This document shows, piece after piece, positions 1-13,294 of a stretch of 64,000 nt of DNA (position 1 is its first letter; each line of letters opens with the position of its first letter). Below the pieces are notes generated by a model, which had not been told where the DNA came from, ran no database searches, and was given only the letters and a program-made list of their open reading frames with translations. Position numbers and translations under genes: made by a program. Source of the stretch: Sipunculus nudus (taxonomy: Eukaryota > Annelida > Sipuncula > Golfingiida > Sipunculidae); the NCBI GenBank assembly GCA_026874595.1, contig CM049321.1, forward strand, positions 14,587,479 to 14,651,478, in the 5' to 3' direction.

Positions 1-11
1 TTTTTCTTAAG

Positions 12-238
12 GAATGTCTAAATACTGGACATCGGGTTCTGATGACGAGACAGAAGGCCAGTGGATCTGGAGAGCAACTGGTGCCGAGTTTAACTACACA
101 AACTGGTTCCCCGGAAACCCGGACAACCATAATCCTTTTGGGGAAGATTGTAATTCTATTTCGCAGACTCATAATCTTAAATGGAATGACCGGCATGCCC
201 TCAGTCATGGGTCTTATATCTGTGAAGTTAATGTTTAG
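12..238 (+). CDS. C-type lectin domain protein, terminal exon (partial)
   Basis: This is the last exon of a secreted or surface C-type lectin. The window opens on a pyrimidine-rich 3' splice site (tttttcttaag), so the exon starts at base 12; the ATG at 14 is internal, not the true start. The reading frame shows the C-terminal half of a C-type lectin fold in order: a GQWIW core strand, a WFPGNPDN loop, GEDC, then KWND and a final Cys in SYICEV before the TAG stop at 236-238. In the family, the loop and the WND residues bind calcium and sugar. Here the sugar-specificity triplet reads NPD, neither the mannose-type EPN nor the galactose-type QPD, so the ligand cannot be predicted. The first half of the domain and any signal peptide lie outside the window. 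The family call is strong; the full architecture is unknown. Confidence 0.87.
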
Positions 239-711
239 AACGGTTGTATATATACAACAATGATTCATTGTCATTATTATTCAGAAAACTCTTAGCTTTT
301 GAGGTGTGGGTGTTTATAGGACATCTGTATTAACCAAATGATTTTTAAACCAGTCTACACTGATTATTAAAACAATGAGGTTAAATGTATTAAATAATTA
401 ATCCCCAACTTCCTACAGTTATAAACTATACTAAACTCATTGTTCCTACCTTTCCCTCCGTCTTAGACATTATTACCAAGAAATCTACCGGTGTATTGTG
501 TAGAAATGTCCAATGCTGCCTGTGATTGACCAATATTTTTGTTTCATAGTAAGAAACATAAGCTATTTTGAAACACGAGTATTGTTATTTACAGCAATTA
601 CTGTCTTTGCTTCTAAGCGCCACCTAGAATTACAACTTTGAACGACCAGGTTTATAAATTTCTCTCGCTATGATTGATCCTCCTGAGTCGTATTTTAGCT
701 CAAGGCAGTGA

Positions 712-713
<2 letters not shown>
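239..713. other. 3' flank of lectin gene, no gene seen
   Basis: AT-rich DNA after the lectin stop codon. An ATTAAA hexamer at 366-371 could act as a polyadenylation signal, but nothing else supports it. I see no exon or recognisable repeat. Confidence 0.4.

Positions 714-771
<58 letters not shown>
714..771. repeat. (TA)n microsatellite
   Basis: Uninterrupted TA dinucleotide run of about 58 bp. Confidence 0.95.
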
Positions 772-774
<3 letters not shown>

Positions 775-970
775 AACCTTAGGCTGAAGGGTTAAAAGGG
801 TACTGGATAAAAAGACAGGTATGGGAGGACAAATTTGTTGTGTAAAATTGTTTGGTGTACTGTGACACATGTAAACGTATGGATTAGGACAAGTGTGATG
901 TTTAAAGAGCGTAAATCACGTGGTGAGGTAAAACTATATTGGTTAGTGTGCGGGTGACCAGATTTTCTGT

Positions 971-1500
971 ATAAGGTGCCTTTCGATACATGCAGGCCCC
1001 CTCGCGGGTCCCACAAGGTTAAAAATCAACATGTGTATTATCATTGCCCTCTTTCCATAGGGCCACGCGCGGGTGGAGCAATTACTATTTCGGGGGGAGG
1101 GGAGGGGGGGGGAGGGGGTCGCATGCGGATGCCACATGTATATATCAGTAGCAGGTATGTGTCCTTGTCTTTGGGAAAGAAAAAGGAGCTTATAGAGCTT
1201 ATTAGGCTGCATAAAAAATACGACCAGTCTTTATTGAGATACGGCCTTGAGCCAGCTCTAGGTAAAGTGTGACAGGAAAAAAAACACCATGTTATTCTGA
1301 ATGGCGAGATACGATATTAATATGCTTCAATTTGCCTCACCAGTTAGTATAAATGTTAACACTGAATATTTTATTAAAACATTACACTCAAGCTTCAGAA
1401 ATAATGGTTATTAGTGCAGGTGTTTATCCAAACTGAGGGGCTATCCGCATGCTGGGACCCGTGCAGGGTGAAAATCTCCATGTATGGAAAGGCACCCTTA
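971..1500. mobile_element. Inverted-repeat element (MITE-like), about 530 bp
   Basis: The left end reads TAAGGTGCCTTTCGATACAT and the right end, reverse-complemented, reads TAAGGGTGCCTTTCCATACA and continues TG. Over about 22 bp the ends differ by one indel and one substitution. Sequences just inside both ends also match (GGGTCCCA at 1008-1015 against its complement near 1455-1462). There is no transposase ORF, so it would be non-autonomous. It contains a purine-rich block (GGGGAGGGGGGGGG) at about 1091-1118. No target-site duplication is clear and the superfamily is unassigned. Confidence 0.6.
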
Positions 1501-1580
1501 TGATTCAGGCAAATATTTAATCTTTAAACAATGTTTTTCTATATCTGTTTGTGATCTCTTTATCACCAGGCCATGTATCA

Positions 1581-1584
<4 letters not shown>

Positions 1585-1644
<60 letters not shown>

Positions 1645-1667
1645 GAATATATATATATATATATAAT
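1585..1667. repeat. (TA)n compound microsatellite
   Basis: TA run with one short interruption (aatatatgaa), about 83 bp. Peptides read through it are low-complexity YIYI repeats and are not genes. Confidence 0.93.
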
Positions 1668-3940
1668 GCTTTTTAGAAATATTTGGCATATTTATATGTG
1701 ATAGGTGTTAATGCTTTATCTCGTACATAAACTGGTTTTTAAAAGAATATTTTTCAGAGCTACGTAGATACACAACAATCTATTCACCAGTAATTATTGA
1801 TTAGTAATCCATTTGACCATTTAGGTCTTAATATCGTCACACTAACTTGGTTCCAATGAGATATACATATATTGAATCCTAAGAATATTCTTTGTTACAT
1901 CTGCTATATACAACTATAATTTTGTTTGTTGATGCAAGGATTTTAGAATTTAAAGCAAATTTTCATTTTAACAAAACACGTGGTTTGCTTCATATCCGGC
2001 AGTGAGTATACACACATTTCTGCATGCGTGTTTCATTGCATATCTTGCGTCTTTCCTTCTACATAAATTTTAATCTTAACATTCTTGGACAAATTAACAA
2101 ATGATTCTTTGTTTTAAATGCCCTTTACCTACTTTTTAAGAGAAATATCGAATAAAGAAAGAAACTGATTTTAAATAATATGTTTTCAAAATATATGTGC
2201 AAAATTTGATAGTTTTATGCTTGATTGTTTGTGAGAAATATCCATCTGAAGATGGTGTAATCCACTTACACCGTTCTGAGAAAATGGCCAAAAACTGTTT
2301 AGGAAGAGTAATTTTGTCCTAGTTGACTAACTGAAATGTGAATGCTAGTGACAGTTGTGTGACATGAATCCCCACTATGATTTGATTTCGTTTCCTATCG
2401 TTATTATTATTCTTTACCGTTTTTCATGCATAAAAAAAATAAAAGGATAATTTAATGCCAAATGTCAGGTCTATAAGTGTCAAACTCAGTGGAAGGCGAA
2501 ATTTATGTCCATGGCCTACAACTACTAATTAGGTCACCTGGCCACTCTTGACTTGCATCCATAATTGGTCAATAAACACGGATCAGCTTATTATAATGAA
2601 TGCTCAAGTCATCAAATATGATACTTGGCTCTATATCTTAAACATAAGAAAAATTGAAAAGATTGCCTTTGTCGTGTATTGACTTACTAGTTTCTGCCAC
2701 TCCTCGGACAATTTCAGGATCACATAGCTGTACATGCAAACATTTGACAGATATGCGTGTCTTGGACTACATACAATATGGCCATTATATATTTTTTTAT
2801 AAATAGCGATCTCATGTATGTCCCAACAGATATGACATGTCCAGAAGAAGGAACCGAGAGAATAGCGATGGTTAAGATATCTAAATTATCCTTTATACAT
2901 AGATGTGATATGGATAAGTAATTGGCTGATTTATTCTGTCATAGAGATAGACCTTTTCTACGAGGAAGTGATGTTCCACACCTTTTTATACTGTCCTAAG
3001 ACCCGGCATTTGTTTTATTACACGAAATCAGAAAGATGCTAGACAATAGGTACTTTACCATTAAAGAGTGTGCGAATGCGAGTGTGAGAAGCCTGCCTGT
3101 GACATTACTTCCCTTTACCTTAATCTTTAATTTTTATGTAAAGGTAAAATTTTAAGATCTATTGCATTAAGAAGTTTTCTTTCTTACATTGTAGTACAGT
3201 GGGTTTTTTTTCTTGAGCACATTCAATGGTAAACGGTTAAATCTGTTAAATACTACACTTTCAAATTGAAGTGTCTTTTCCTTGGCTTTTTTTTTTTTTT
3301 TTTTTATTTTTTTATGTCATTTTCGTCTGTTTTCCTTGAATTCCCTTTACGTACATGCTAACGAATGTATTTACTGCTTTGTAGAGGTACTGGATGAAAG
3401 GAACTTAGTTATTCTCTTTTGTAATAAATAAGAAGCTTGTTATATCCTTTATGGAAGTGTTTTTTTTTTCAAAATCTACAAATATGATATTAAATTCGAT
3501 CAACTTCATGTAAATCTTTGTTAGTGCAATTTGGAAATAACAAATACTTGTGTTGGAATTTAATATATAGTTCTGTTACGTGTATTTAAACACCATTTCT
3601 GTTTTAACGGAAAACCCTTTATTCATAATTTATTTGGAAACATTTATTAGCATGCGTGCATGATAGGATACCCATATATGTATATTTAAGTCACACTTGT
3701 TTTTTTGTATAGATTCTAAGCCTCTTTCGCCAGAATTAATACACATTTAGAGGCGCACAGTATGTTCTTTTAGATACCTTTGTTCTATGGTGATGAACGC
3801 ATGACATATTCATAAGCATATTGGAAAGGACCATCTAACATATAACCAAAGGAGCAGGTAAACTGCAAATTGCCCAAGTATCTAAAAGTGTGCTGATTCT
3901 GTCATGCACCATCGTCAGAGAACAGAAAGAGCACATACAT
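1668..3940. other. No gene recognised
   Basis: AT-rich non-coding DNA with several poly-T runs (for example about 3288-3305). The only protein-like hint is an 88-bp stretch at 2830-2917 between an AG and a GT. It is discussed among the rejected items. Confidence 0.4.
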
Positions 3941-4075
3941 AGGCAGGACGTAGCTTAGTGGTCAAGGCCTTGGACGTCGGGGTTGTAGGTCCCTGAATCG
4001 AACCCCGTTGATGTGTCCATGGTATAATGATGAACTCTCGGCAGAAACTAAAAGATTCGCTCTAATGTCTTAACG
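3941..4075 (+). repeat. tRNA-derived SINE-like element
   Basis: The 5' part looks like a tRNA-derived internal RNA polymerase III promoter. An A-box-like TAGCTTAGTGG lies at 3951-3961, and a B-box/T-arm-like GAATCGAACCCC lies at 3995-4006, spaced as in a tRNA head. The sequence after the T-arm (GTTGATGTGTCC onward) is not tRNA-like, as expected of a SINE body. The right boundary is a guess because no A-tail or target duplication is obvious. Confidence 0.6.
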
Positions 4076-6134
4076 ATAGTTTATGAATTCTTTCTAATCA
4101 AATATCGTCTATATCGTACGATTAACATCTTTCTCTTTCAATAGCAGATGTTACCAACGGACCTAAATCTATCTTTTGAAAGAAAGCGTGGCATACAACA
4201 TAATGTTATAAGCCTCTGAATATGTACGATTCTGTCTACAGGGTTACAAAGGGTCTGAGAGCTGCACAATAACCTTAAAACAAAAAGAGTGATTGAAACT
4301 ATATACCTGACAGGTGTGAGTGTCTACACGTGTATCCTGGAATGCACGTTTTCTGTCTTAAATAAAACGTTTGAACAAATAAAATTTGTCTTATATGGAT
4401 TGTACAACTAGTTTCAATAACTTATACAATGTACTGGCTATGGCTCGAATGGCGGCGTTCGGTAGCAGTTGTTGGAGTCAAGTGGACAAACGTTCCGAAA
4501 TTTTATTCACCTGTCGCCATGGACCAATGACACCCAACCGTGCAAAAAAAATATAAAAACCGGTATCACAATCGTTAAACTTTAAAACCAGCCTGGTGAG
4601 TCGATGAGGCAGAACAGACGGTAGTGATTCAATTTCATCACTAGCCGCCGACGGCTACGCACCATCTTTCAGGTTTCTGTTATGATACCGGCCCACCGGC
4701 TAAATGGGGTTATAGCACGATAGGATCTATAACTCTTAGAAAAGATATTAAATAACAATATTTCCTATGGCTTTAACATACCAATGCTCAGATAATGTTT
4801 TATGTCGAAAGGCCTGTAATAAAAAAATAACCATTCTGGAGAGCATGAAGCACCTGTAACATCAATAAAGATTTATTTATCCAGAGAGAATTAAGCATTG
4901 ACAGCCCGGTTGACATCTTGCATTTGGTAACAGTCCTGTATAATGCTTTAGGCCATGGTACTATATGTTCATATTTACATGTTCTTCGTGCAATAGTCCT
5001 GAGAATAGAACAGCAATGTTTTCCTGTGGTCAAATATACAATACACATAGATGTACCGAACATTAATCAATTGATATATGTTTAATCTCACAGTTGTGTA
5101 TGGAGTGTTATAATCACAGTTAACTGGAGGGGCAATTTATGGATTCCATATTGCGTCAGTCACTAAAAAAACATTTAGAAGTCCATTCTTATGGGCTACT
5201 CCATCACATACCGTAACATATGTCCTGTTGCTAAACATAGAGCTCTCTGTGACTTGGAGAAAAACTGCATTCCATCAGATCATTTCTACTTATATAAAAT
5301 TAACAGATATATTAAATTTCAGCAGTGTATTCAGCAAATAAGTTTTTACCGTTAAATGTGCTGGTGGAAAAGGCAATTTTAGCACTAATTCAAAATAAAT
5401 AAAACCAGAATTAATTCACAGAGTCATTATGCAGACTTGAAACCGTTATAGAAAGGAATTTAACGACCGTAAAAACATTGAAACAGAGCACTTGCAGTGT
5501 ATCATAGGACAAAATATAACCGAGTGTATTTTATGATTTGGTGGCCATCTTGGTGCCCTTTTAGATTAAGACCGAGATTGCCGCTTTGCTCTTTCTCTGG
5601 AAATATACAGCAAGGCCTGGACAACTAATAAGCCAAGCTTTACTCTTCTTTGATCTTTTGCCTAATTCTTCGAAATACTAGTATGCCACTCAACCGCTGG
5701 ACTAATGGGAATATTACATAAAGCTTTATTAAAAACAGCTAATGCGTTTCTGGAGAGGTTTTTACATGAAAAAAAATTAATTTCTAAGCAAAAAAAACCA
5801 TAAAAAAGTACTTGTTACGTCTTCTCTTGACATTACAACTAAAGTAATTGACATTTTGCTAATCAGGCGGCCATCTTGAATTTTGGACAAGATCATTTAT
5901 TTTCATCTTGGCCCCATATCTTGAATTAATCGATAAGCTGCAAGAACAGTTTTGCCAGCTTAGATGCTTCTTCCAATTTTTGCACAATTCTTACAAATAT
6001 AGGAGCTTAATTGTTGGAAAATATGTCATGTCTGCAGTAATGTCGGTTAAATTTTGAGGGATGAACATACAATATACAATAATAAACCATCTAGGGAAGA
6101 GTAAAGGCACAATTTTTTTTTTTTAATTAAAAAA

Positions 6135-6141
<7 letters not shown>
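4076..6141. other. Repeat-like DNA without a gene
   Basis: Two diverged segments both contain GGCCATCTTG, at about 5545 and about 5870, with similar following sequence. They suggest an old tandem duplication of roughly 330 bp. A separate inverted pair (CCGGTATCA near 4560 and TGATACCGG near 4683) encloses about 120 bp. No ORF here has recognisable domains. Confidence 0.35.

Positions 6142-6190
<49 letters not shown>
6142..6190. repeat. (TA)n microsatellite
   Basis: TA dinucleotide run of about 49 bp after a poly-T/poly-A stretch. Confidence 0.93.
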
Positions 6191-6191
<1 letters not shown>

Positions 6192-6693
6192 CCGCAGTAC
6201 AAAAGGTGCCGGCTTAGTGCACTAACGTACACCCGATGCACTCATAATCTTCCGAGAAATGTTTTGTTGGTGCAGTTTTTTAGTTCTCTAAGGTTATCTG
6301 TCAGCATACACGACGACACCGGGTTTAATGGATTTCGACCCATATAAAGTCTTGCTTACAGCGTATATACAGAAAACCTTTCTCAGTACCATCTTCTGGT
6401 GGTGAATACTCTGGTTCTACTAGGGTGCGTATAGTTCATTCATCAGTAAGTAAAATACATCCGAAACATAATGTTACAGCTGAAGACCTGGGTTATTTTT
6501 TTCCCGATGTTTTTGTGTGGCTTCACTTTGGCAGGTAATAATTATTGATTCCATTAAAGATACTGTTGTTGCCTTATTGTTCGCAATTTTCGTAAAAAAA
6601 ATGAAATTATAACGAAAATCAAACCTTACAAAATAAGACGAATCATAATTTAGGGAAGTGCAAAGGCAAACGAAAATTGTTTTTAACATTATG

Positions 6694-6698
<5 letters not shown>

Positions 6699-6732
<34 letters not shown>

Positions 6733-6767
6733 TATAAATATATATATATTTATATATATATATGTAT
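6699..6767. repeat. (TA)n compound microsatellite
   Basis: TA run with a few AT-rich interruptions. Its left flank (GGGAAGTGCAAAGGCA) resembles the flank of the TA run at 6142 (GGGAAGAGTAAAGGCA), suggesting an old duplication of about 560 bp. Confidence 0.85.
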
Positions 6768-7120
6768 AGTTATGATACTTGACAATTTGAATGTATATAT
6801 GTAGCAATAAGAAAAAAAGTAACCACTGTAAAGAACCATCTTTTGAAATTGTTAAATTTAGATTCATTCAATTCCATATTCAATACTCTAGTATTTATTC
6901 TCTTTTATAAAGAAAAACTGAGCATATTTTTAAAGAGTATCTCAACATAAATCATTGATTTTGAATTAAACAAAGCGTTCTTGCGTATTTCTGCTTGATG
7001 CGCAACATTCCCTTGCTGTTTTGAAATTGTAAATAAACGATAGTTATAGTGACAGCCCTCCTAGTCTTTGACACGGTTTACTTGATTGTTCGTTAAGCAA
7101 TATCTTGTTCCACCCAACAG

Positions 7121-7256
7121 AAATGGAAATGTGTGCAGTGGAATTGAGGCTTAGATCCTTGGAAAGGAAACCGGACAAAGTTCAGTTTAAGTTAGCTCTC
7201 AAAGGACCAACTGATTCCTGGACATTTACGAATTATCGTTTAAGCTTTTCGAGAAG
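7121..7256 (+). CDS. PLAT-like gene, exon 1 of the visible part
   Basis: The acceptor is cacccaacag and the donor is AAG|GTACGT. Only one frame is open; it enters in phase 1 and leaves with two spare bases (AG). It encodes [13 protein letters not shown] and the [11 protein letters not shown] strand of the first PLAT-like domain. An upstream exon must exist but I could not identify it. Confidence 0.55.
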
Positions 7257-9298
7257 GTACGTTTTTGTACCTTTACATATAAAAGTGATTGCATATACAC
7301 ATGCATGCATATGCATATATCAACATAAACACATTATATTTACCCAAAAAAATTGATGTATGTATACATGTAAATAGTGTGTAAAATGCATATATATTAG
7401 ATTTTAATAAATACAATATATATTTATCCATACACTGGATCGAACGCGCTCCAAGCGGCCGCAGGAGGGATCTCAGAAACACGTGTGCCGCCCGTTCAAG
7501 GGCTGGTTCAGCGTGTTTTGTCATGAGTGAACTATTGGAAACACGAATTTTTCCTGCTTTGCCGCCCGCGGGTCACCCACGCTAGGTTTTTTTTTTTTTT
7601 TTTTACCTTCTCTATTACCGACACAACGGGAATGGTAGATCGTTTAATGTTTATATGCACGGTGCAGGGGTACTTCAGTGTGTTAGACATTTAATTTGTG
7701 TCATAAAAAATGAATGTTAAAGAATAAAAGTTATGTTAATATTATAAACAAGGGCCTAGAGGCACAAATAGTCCCTTGCCATATGGTGAACTGGGATAGT
7801 GTGGCATCAGTGATATGGCGGGACGAAAGGGCGGACGGACGCGGACCATTTTAGTTTTCGTCCCTCCTTACGACATATTTCATATGAAATAATATGAAAA
7901 TTAGTACGGTTTGTCAGACCTGACTCCATATTTCGAAGACGGCTATTTTTATCCCAGTAAGACAAAATATGTATTTGGCCCCTGGCTAATGTCTTGTTGC
8001 GGAATCCACAACTGTGATAATCCACAGCTGTGACCTTGACCTGTACACTGCGGCCGTGTAATGGTGATATTGTAGACGGCACCGAAAAAAATTTAAAAGT
8101 GCTAAATATACACATAAAATACATCCGATCGTGTCTTTGGTAGAAAATGAGTCTTTCTGGCAACATAACAACATGCTTACCTAAATATTTTAATTTAACG
8201 ATATCCCTTAAGATCCTTGTAGATCCGCCGTGATTTTGACATACCAGACTTTTGACACTTGCTGTGCGCCGACGTTGATGGACTTGTACGCTGCACAATC
8301 CCCTATTAACGCCCACTTTTTCCAGTTCCAACAACGATATTATCGGAGCATGGTCCCAGTCTAGACCCCGGCGCAAAGGGCTGTGGGATACATCATACAA
8401 TCATGGCGATTTGTTATCTATGTAAACATTAGGGCCTAGGTCCCTGGAAAAATTGTGGATGTGTAAGGCAAGTGCGCGTTAGATTAATTAATTGGTGCCA
8501 CAGCTTTTCAGAAGTTTTATATAATTCCCATAGGCAACGGACAGGTAATTATTTTATGTTGACTTCGGATAGAAGGTCACTCAAACGATTCTAAAGGGTC
8601 CCCATATTTGGAACCATACACGGATTGAACAATAAAGCCAAACTCAAGACGTTGAGTGGAGCAGAGCGAATCGGAATAAAGCGTCTTGGGACAAGACAAG
8701 CTAGTGCCATATGTTTTAGGGCTGGGGGACAGACGGACAGACGTACATGTACCCTCACGTTTTAAGGGATTGTACACAAGTGCCTTTTGTCGCTCCTATT
8801 TTTTAGGACAATAAAACGCAACATATAAAACATGAAGAGGTTTGAGCTAATTCCTTTCGTCGTGGGGGGGGGGGGGGATTCGCCTTGGGGTTGTTCTCCC
8901 CGTACAGTCTATCTTAAAATTTCTCAGCAAACAAGCTCACAGCTCCAGTTCACCTGGAAACAGTTATGGGAACTGGGCGTAATCATGCATGTGTTTGCAT
9001 TAACTTAATACCTGCCTTTGTTATCAAAAAGCCAAGTTATAAACCTACCTGAGCGCGAACGTTCGCCACCACAGCTATACATGCATAAAGCAAAATTAGC
9101 GGGTACCATTACGATGGCTCGTACATGAGCTCCTGGGAATAACATATCCGCCAGCCAGTATATCACGCTTACGTTCTGTTTCCGTCCGTAACCTTCATAC
9201 AAGTGGCGTCGATTTATCTGCGAGGGTGGGAGGGTGGTTTAAGCGTATAGGTTAGGGCACTTCTTTGAGAAAAACAATTGTTGAAATTTTAACCGGTT

Positions 9299-9378
<80 letters not shown>

Positions 9379-9825
9379 CGCCAGGCTTATAAATATGCAT
9401 ATTAATTTCCGGGCGGTGGAGTTCTTGTTAGAAGAACATATAAAGAAGGCGGACAAATCAACTTAATCCCTTTATTCCTTCGGTGTATATACAGTGCTGT
9501 GCAGGGACAAAGGACTGCCGGTAATTCACAAATGCACACGTCCACTCCGGGCACGTGCATGAGGTGTTTTGCCAAGGCAACGGTCAAAACCCCTGTTGTC
9601 GCCAGGCATGACAAATGCAGAGACCGTGACCTGCGCAGAGAATAAGCAACCGGACAGTATGTGAGAAACAAAGGGAACAATTGAGAAAAACACAGCGGAT
9701 CACAATACAGCAATTGAATAAGCAAAACATTCCACGTACAGTTGTAATATCACGTGATGCCGTAACATGTACATATTATATATAAATTAGTTGCGCTGCC
9801 ATTGGTTTCACGCCTGATTGGACTC

Positions 9826-9884
<59 letters not shown>

Positions 9885-9905
9885 TATTTACGAAAATGTT
9901 CAGTT

Positions 9906-9963
<58 letters not shown>

Positions 9964-12900
9964 TATTTATAACCCATCTTATGATGTTGGTCCTTTAAAC
10001 GGAAAGTCAGAAATAGAACCAATCTATTATACTAATTATTCATATATATTTATTTCCAATATATAAATCTTAAATCTTAATTTCGAAAAACTGATGGAGA
10101 AGCTGAGGGTCAATCAGTTGGGGGATGGGGTATATATTCCCTAATATTCCCTCCCACTAATGTTGACGCCCTTGCTTTATAAAGTGATTTATACAGTTCT
10201 TTCTGCTGCAATAAACAGCTACCGAATGGCGCTTGGTTGCCCAGAAGGTGGAGTGCAAATAGCAAAGATAACCAAGACATCTGGGGTCCCCATCTTCATA
10301 GAAAAGGTACGGCTAGGTAATTGTGCACATCAAGTTGCTGCTCCCTTCATTAAACTACTGTATTAAGTCACCTAGTTTGCCGTATAAAATGCTGCCGAGT
10401 ATTAAGCACAGGGCTTTCGCTACCAAAGTTACATCCGTCTCTGTGCACCGCTTTCATTCTTGGCCCTGGTCCAACTACCTGGTGGCCTCGCACTGTAAAC
10501 CCTGCTCAGGAAATCAGTGGTTTAGTGGAATAGGTTATTAAGCGAATGTAAAGTAACCACTGCAGAAGGAGTTAACAGATACCGGATGAGTTAAGTACTG
10601 TTTCTTGGGGTTGATTTTTTTTCAATTATTGACAAGAAAGCATTTACTTTATCAGCATTGACAAAATGGTTTTAAATTATGCAGAAAATTTGATAAATAT
10701 TTTGAAAAGTCAGAGGGTTAGCGTTTAAATGTGTCTTTCTATGCTACTCATAAACCTGAGTTCAGAAATTGTTATTGTAATAATTACCTGTCTTACTTAT
10801 AGGTCGTCGAATTACTAATCATACTTTATATAAATGCTGGATTCCTTACATTTTGAAAAAATCAGACAGTTGCTTCACTTGTGAAGGCAAATTTAAGGGG
10901 AACGTTCCATAGTGATATTCCCTACTATAAATATTCATTATTTTTACATTTCACAGGTCATTGTCAAGAGACTGGCAGACAAGAAAACGTGGATATTTAG
11001 CGGTCCACGTTTGACTGAAAAAGGGAAATCGACCGTAATATTCTACACCAAAGGTAGCAATTATGCTGCCAGGATGATATTATCGTTAATGATTTAGTCC
11101 TCGTGTAAATCCTTTTTTTTTCGATATCATTGGATTTAACATACTGAGGGATTTTTACACAGTGTCAGATATTTTCAACAGCACGGCGTTGTCATAAACA
11201 AAGCTGGGCTGGTCGTAATATTTTCTAAAATCCATTATATATATGAAATTTTTCAATTTGCATTTTCTTCAAGGTGAATATTTTATTAAAAGTTATAATT
11301 TTTTATCTAGAATGATTTGTAACACGGTCATTAAAAGTGTGCCCATGTGTGAATTTCTTTGTTATAATAAAAATGTCATTGCAACACAGGTAACCTTGGT
11401 TTCCACTTTGTAACCGAGCTTTACTCGCAAATGTGAATGTATACTATTTAACTGTTTAATTTATTTGTTATTTATCCCCTATTTTGAAACTTCATATGTG
11501 ACATGAACCAAAGTGACAACAGGATACTATTCCAACCTTGTAAATGATATTATGAGTAGCACAATTATTTGAATATCAGGTATTAGCTGCTGGTGAAATC
11601 CGGTACATTTGCTAGCAGCTAACTCAATTATTTCACCGGAAGGTTCTATAAACTACGGAGCAAAAAATGAAAACTAGCTAATCATGCAAGAAAAGAAATC
11701 CGTCAGATAAAGAGAAAGATTTCGGATAATAATGACAATTGATCAGTAGCGATAATGTTTCTTCATTGTAATATAAACTGTCACATAATTAACTTTCTTT
11801 AGAAGTATAACAAAATATAAGATATCTGATAATTGTCGCCAAAAAAGAAATAAAATTCTTGAAAAAAACATGGTATAATTATTTTAGAGTGTCCAGTAGA
11901 AAGGTGGGAGGTCCGTATGAAGATCATTCCTTCCGACTGGAACGGGTCACTCCATTTGAAACTGCACGGGTCACGTGGTACCTCCGGGAACTGGAAGGTT
12001 ATTTCCGAAGGATTCTCATATCCAAATGGGTGAGACATAAACATGTCTTTCGCTTACAAAAATATACGTGATTTGTATTTCACAGGAAGATAAAGTATTG
12101 GTAGACCTTGGTTTTCTCGAAGAATATGTTTGTTATTGTTAATAATGTAACATAAAGTATCTGGAAATCCATTACCATTATATGGTCGAGGACCTTTACT
12201 AATATAGAAAAAATACGACCTGTGAAAATGATGTCATTTGTACATTTTTAAAGTTTAGTTAAACAAAAAATAAGTGATAAATTAAATTAAATAGACATTT
12301 TCTATAAACTGATGCATTTTTACGTTGAAAGACCCATTTAAAATGAAGCAGGCAGTCCTTGGAGATTATAACAATTTTACGACATCTGTTTCAAGAGACA
12401 CTTTAATGTGTTTGGAGATGATAACCACTTAAAGTCATCTGTTTAAAGAGTTTCTATTACGAAGACTAAAATGGTTCAAGTAGATTTTATTATAATCATC
12501 CACCACTCAATCACAACCACCCGTTCCGCATTTTGTCGAGTCAGCGAGATTTTACTGCAAATTATTGAAGACACACACCGTATTTCCTTAATCAGACGCC
12601 GGGCCTATAATAGTCGCATCCCTTGTTTAGTAGCCGGATATATATATATATATACAGTCCAACCTGTCTGAACGACCACCTGTGACATGCGGGCACCTGG
12701 CTATTACGACTACTAAATATCAGTCTCTCTTGAAATTCCGTTATTTTATCTATAAATAAAACCTGTGAAATACGACCACCTGCCTATTACGACCACTTTG
12801 CCGAGGCCCTCGGGTGGTCGCATTAGACAGGTTCCACTGTATATATATTACAGAGTGATCGAGACTACAACAGAGCGCTACACAGATATTGGGGATCTGA

Positions 12901-13252
12901 CAGAGGTCGTTCTGATTCCTGAAGGTGTTAACGGACAGACCACTTCATCTCAGGTAAGAGGAGAATGTATTTGTTTGGATGGTGATTACTTCAACAGTTG
13001 GCTTGCACAAAAAGGGGATCCAATAACTCCAGGTCCCAATCACTAGATTAAAAAAATATCGAAAGATATTTGTATATATTTGTATATATACTCAGCTCTT
13101 ACACATACACATATATATATATATATATATAAAATAAAAATAATAATAATAATAAAAGGAATAGCCGTCCAAGTCTGTATTCAAAGTGTAGGTAAAGAGA
13201 AAGAGAGACGCCTATTTGATAGATTGACTTGAATATTAAAACACGAGCATTC

Positions 13253-13294
<42 letters not shown>

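Noticed and set aside
2830-2917. Possible 88-bp exon with TCPEEGTERIAMVKIS, the same length as exon 2 of the PLAT-like gene
   Set aside because: The open frame has a different phase from exon 2, similarity is only a few residues, and no neighbouring exon fits. Probably chance.
3758-3894. Possible small element with TTTTAGATAC inverted ends
   Set aside because: Only 10 bp match and the outer bases differ; too weak to call.
11859-12071. Alternative frame through exon 4 with an ATG
   Set aside because: It is not phase-compatible with exon 3 or exon 5, whereas the PLAT-like frame is.
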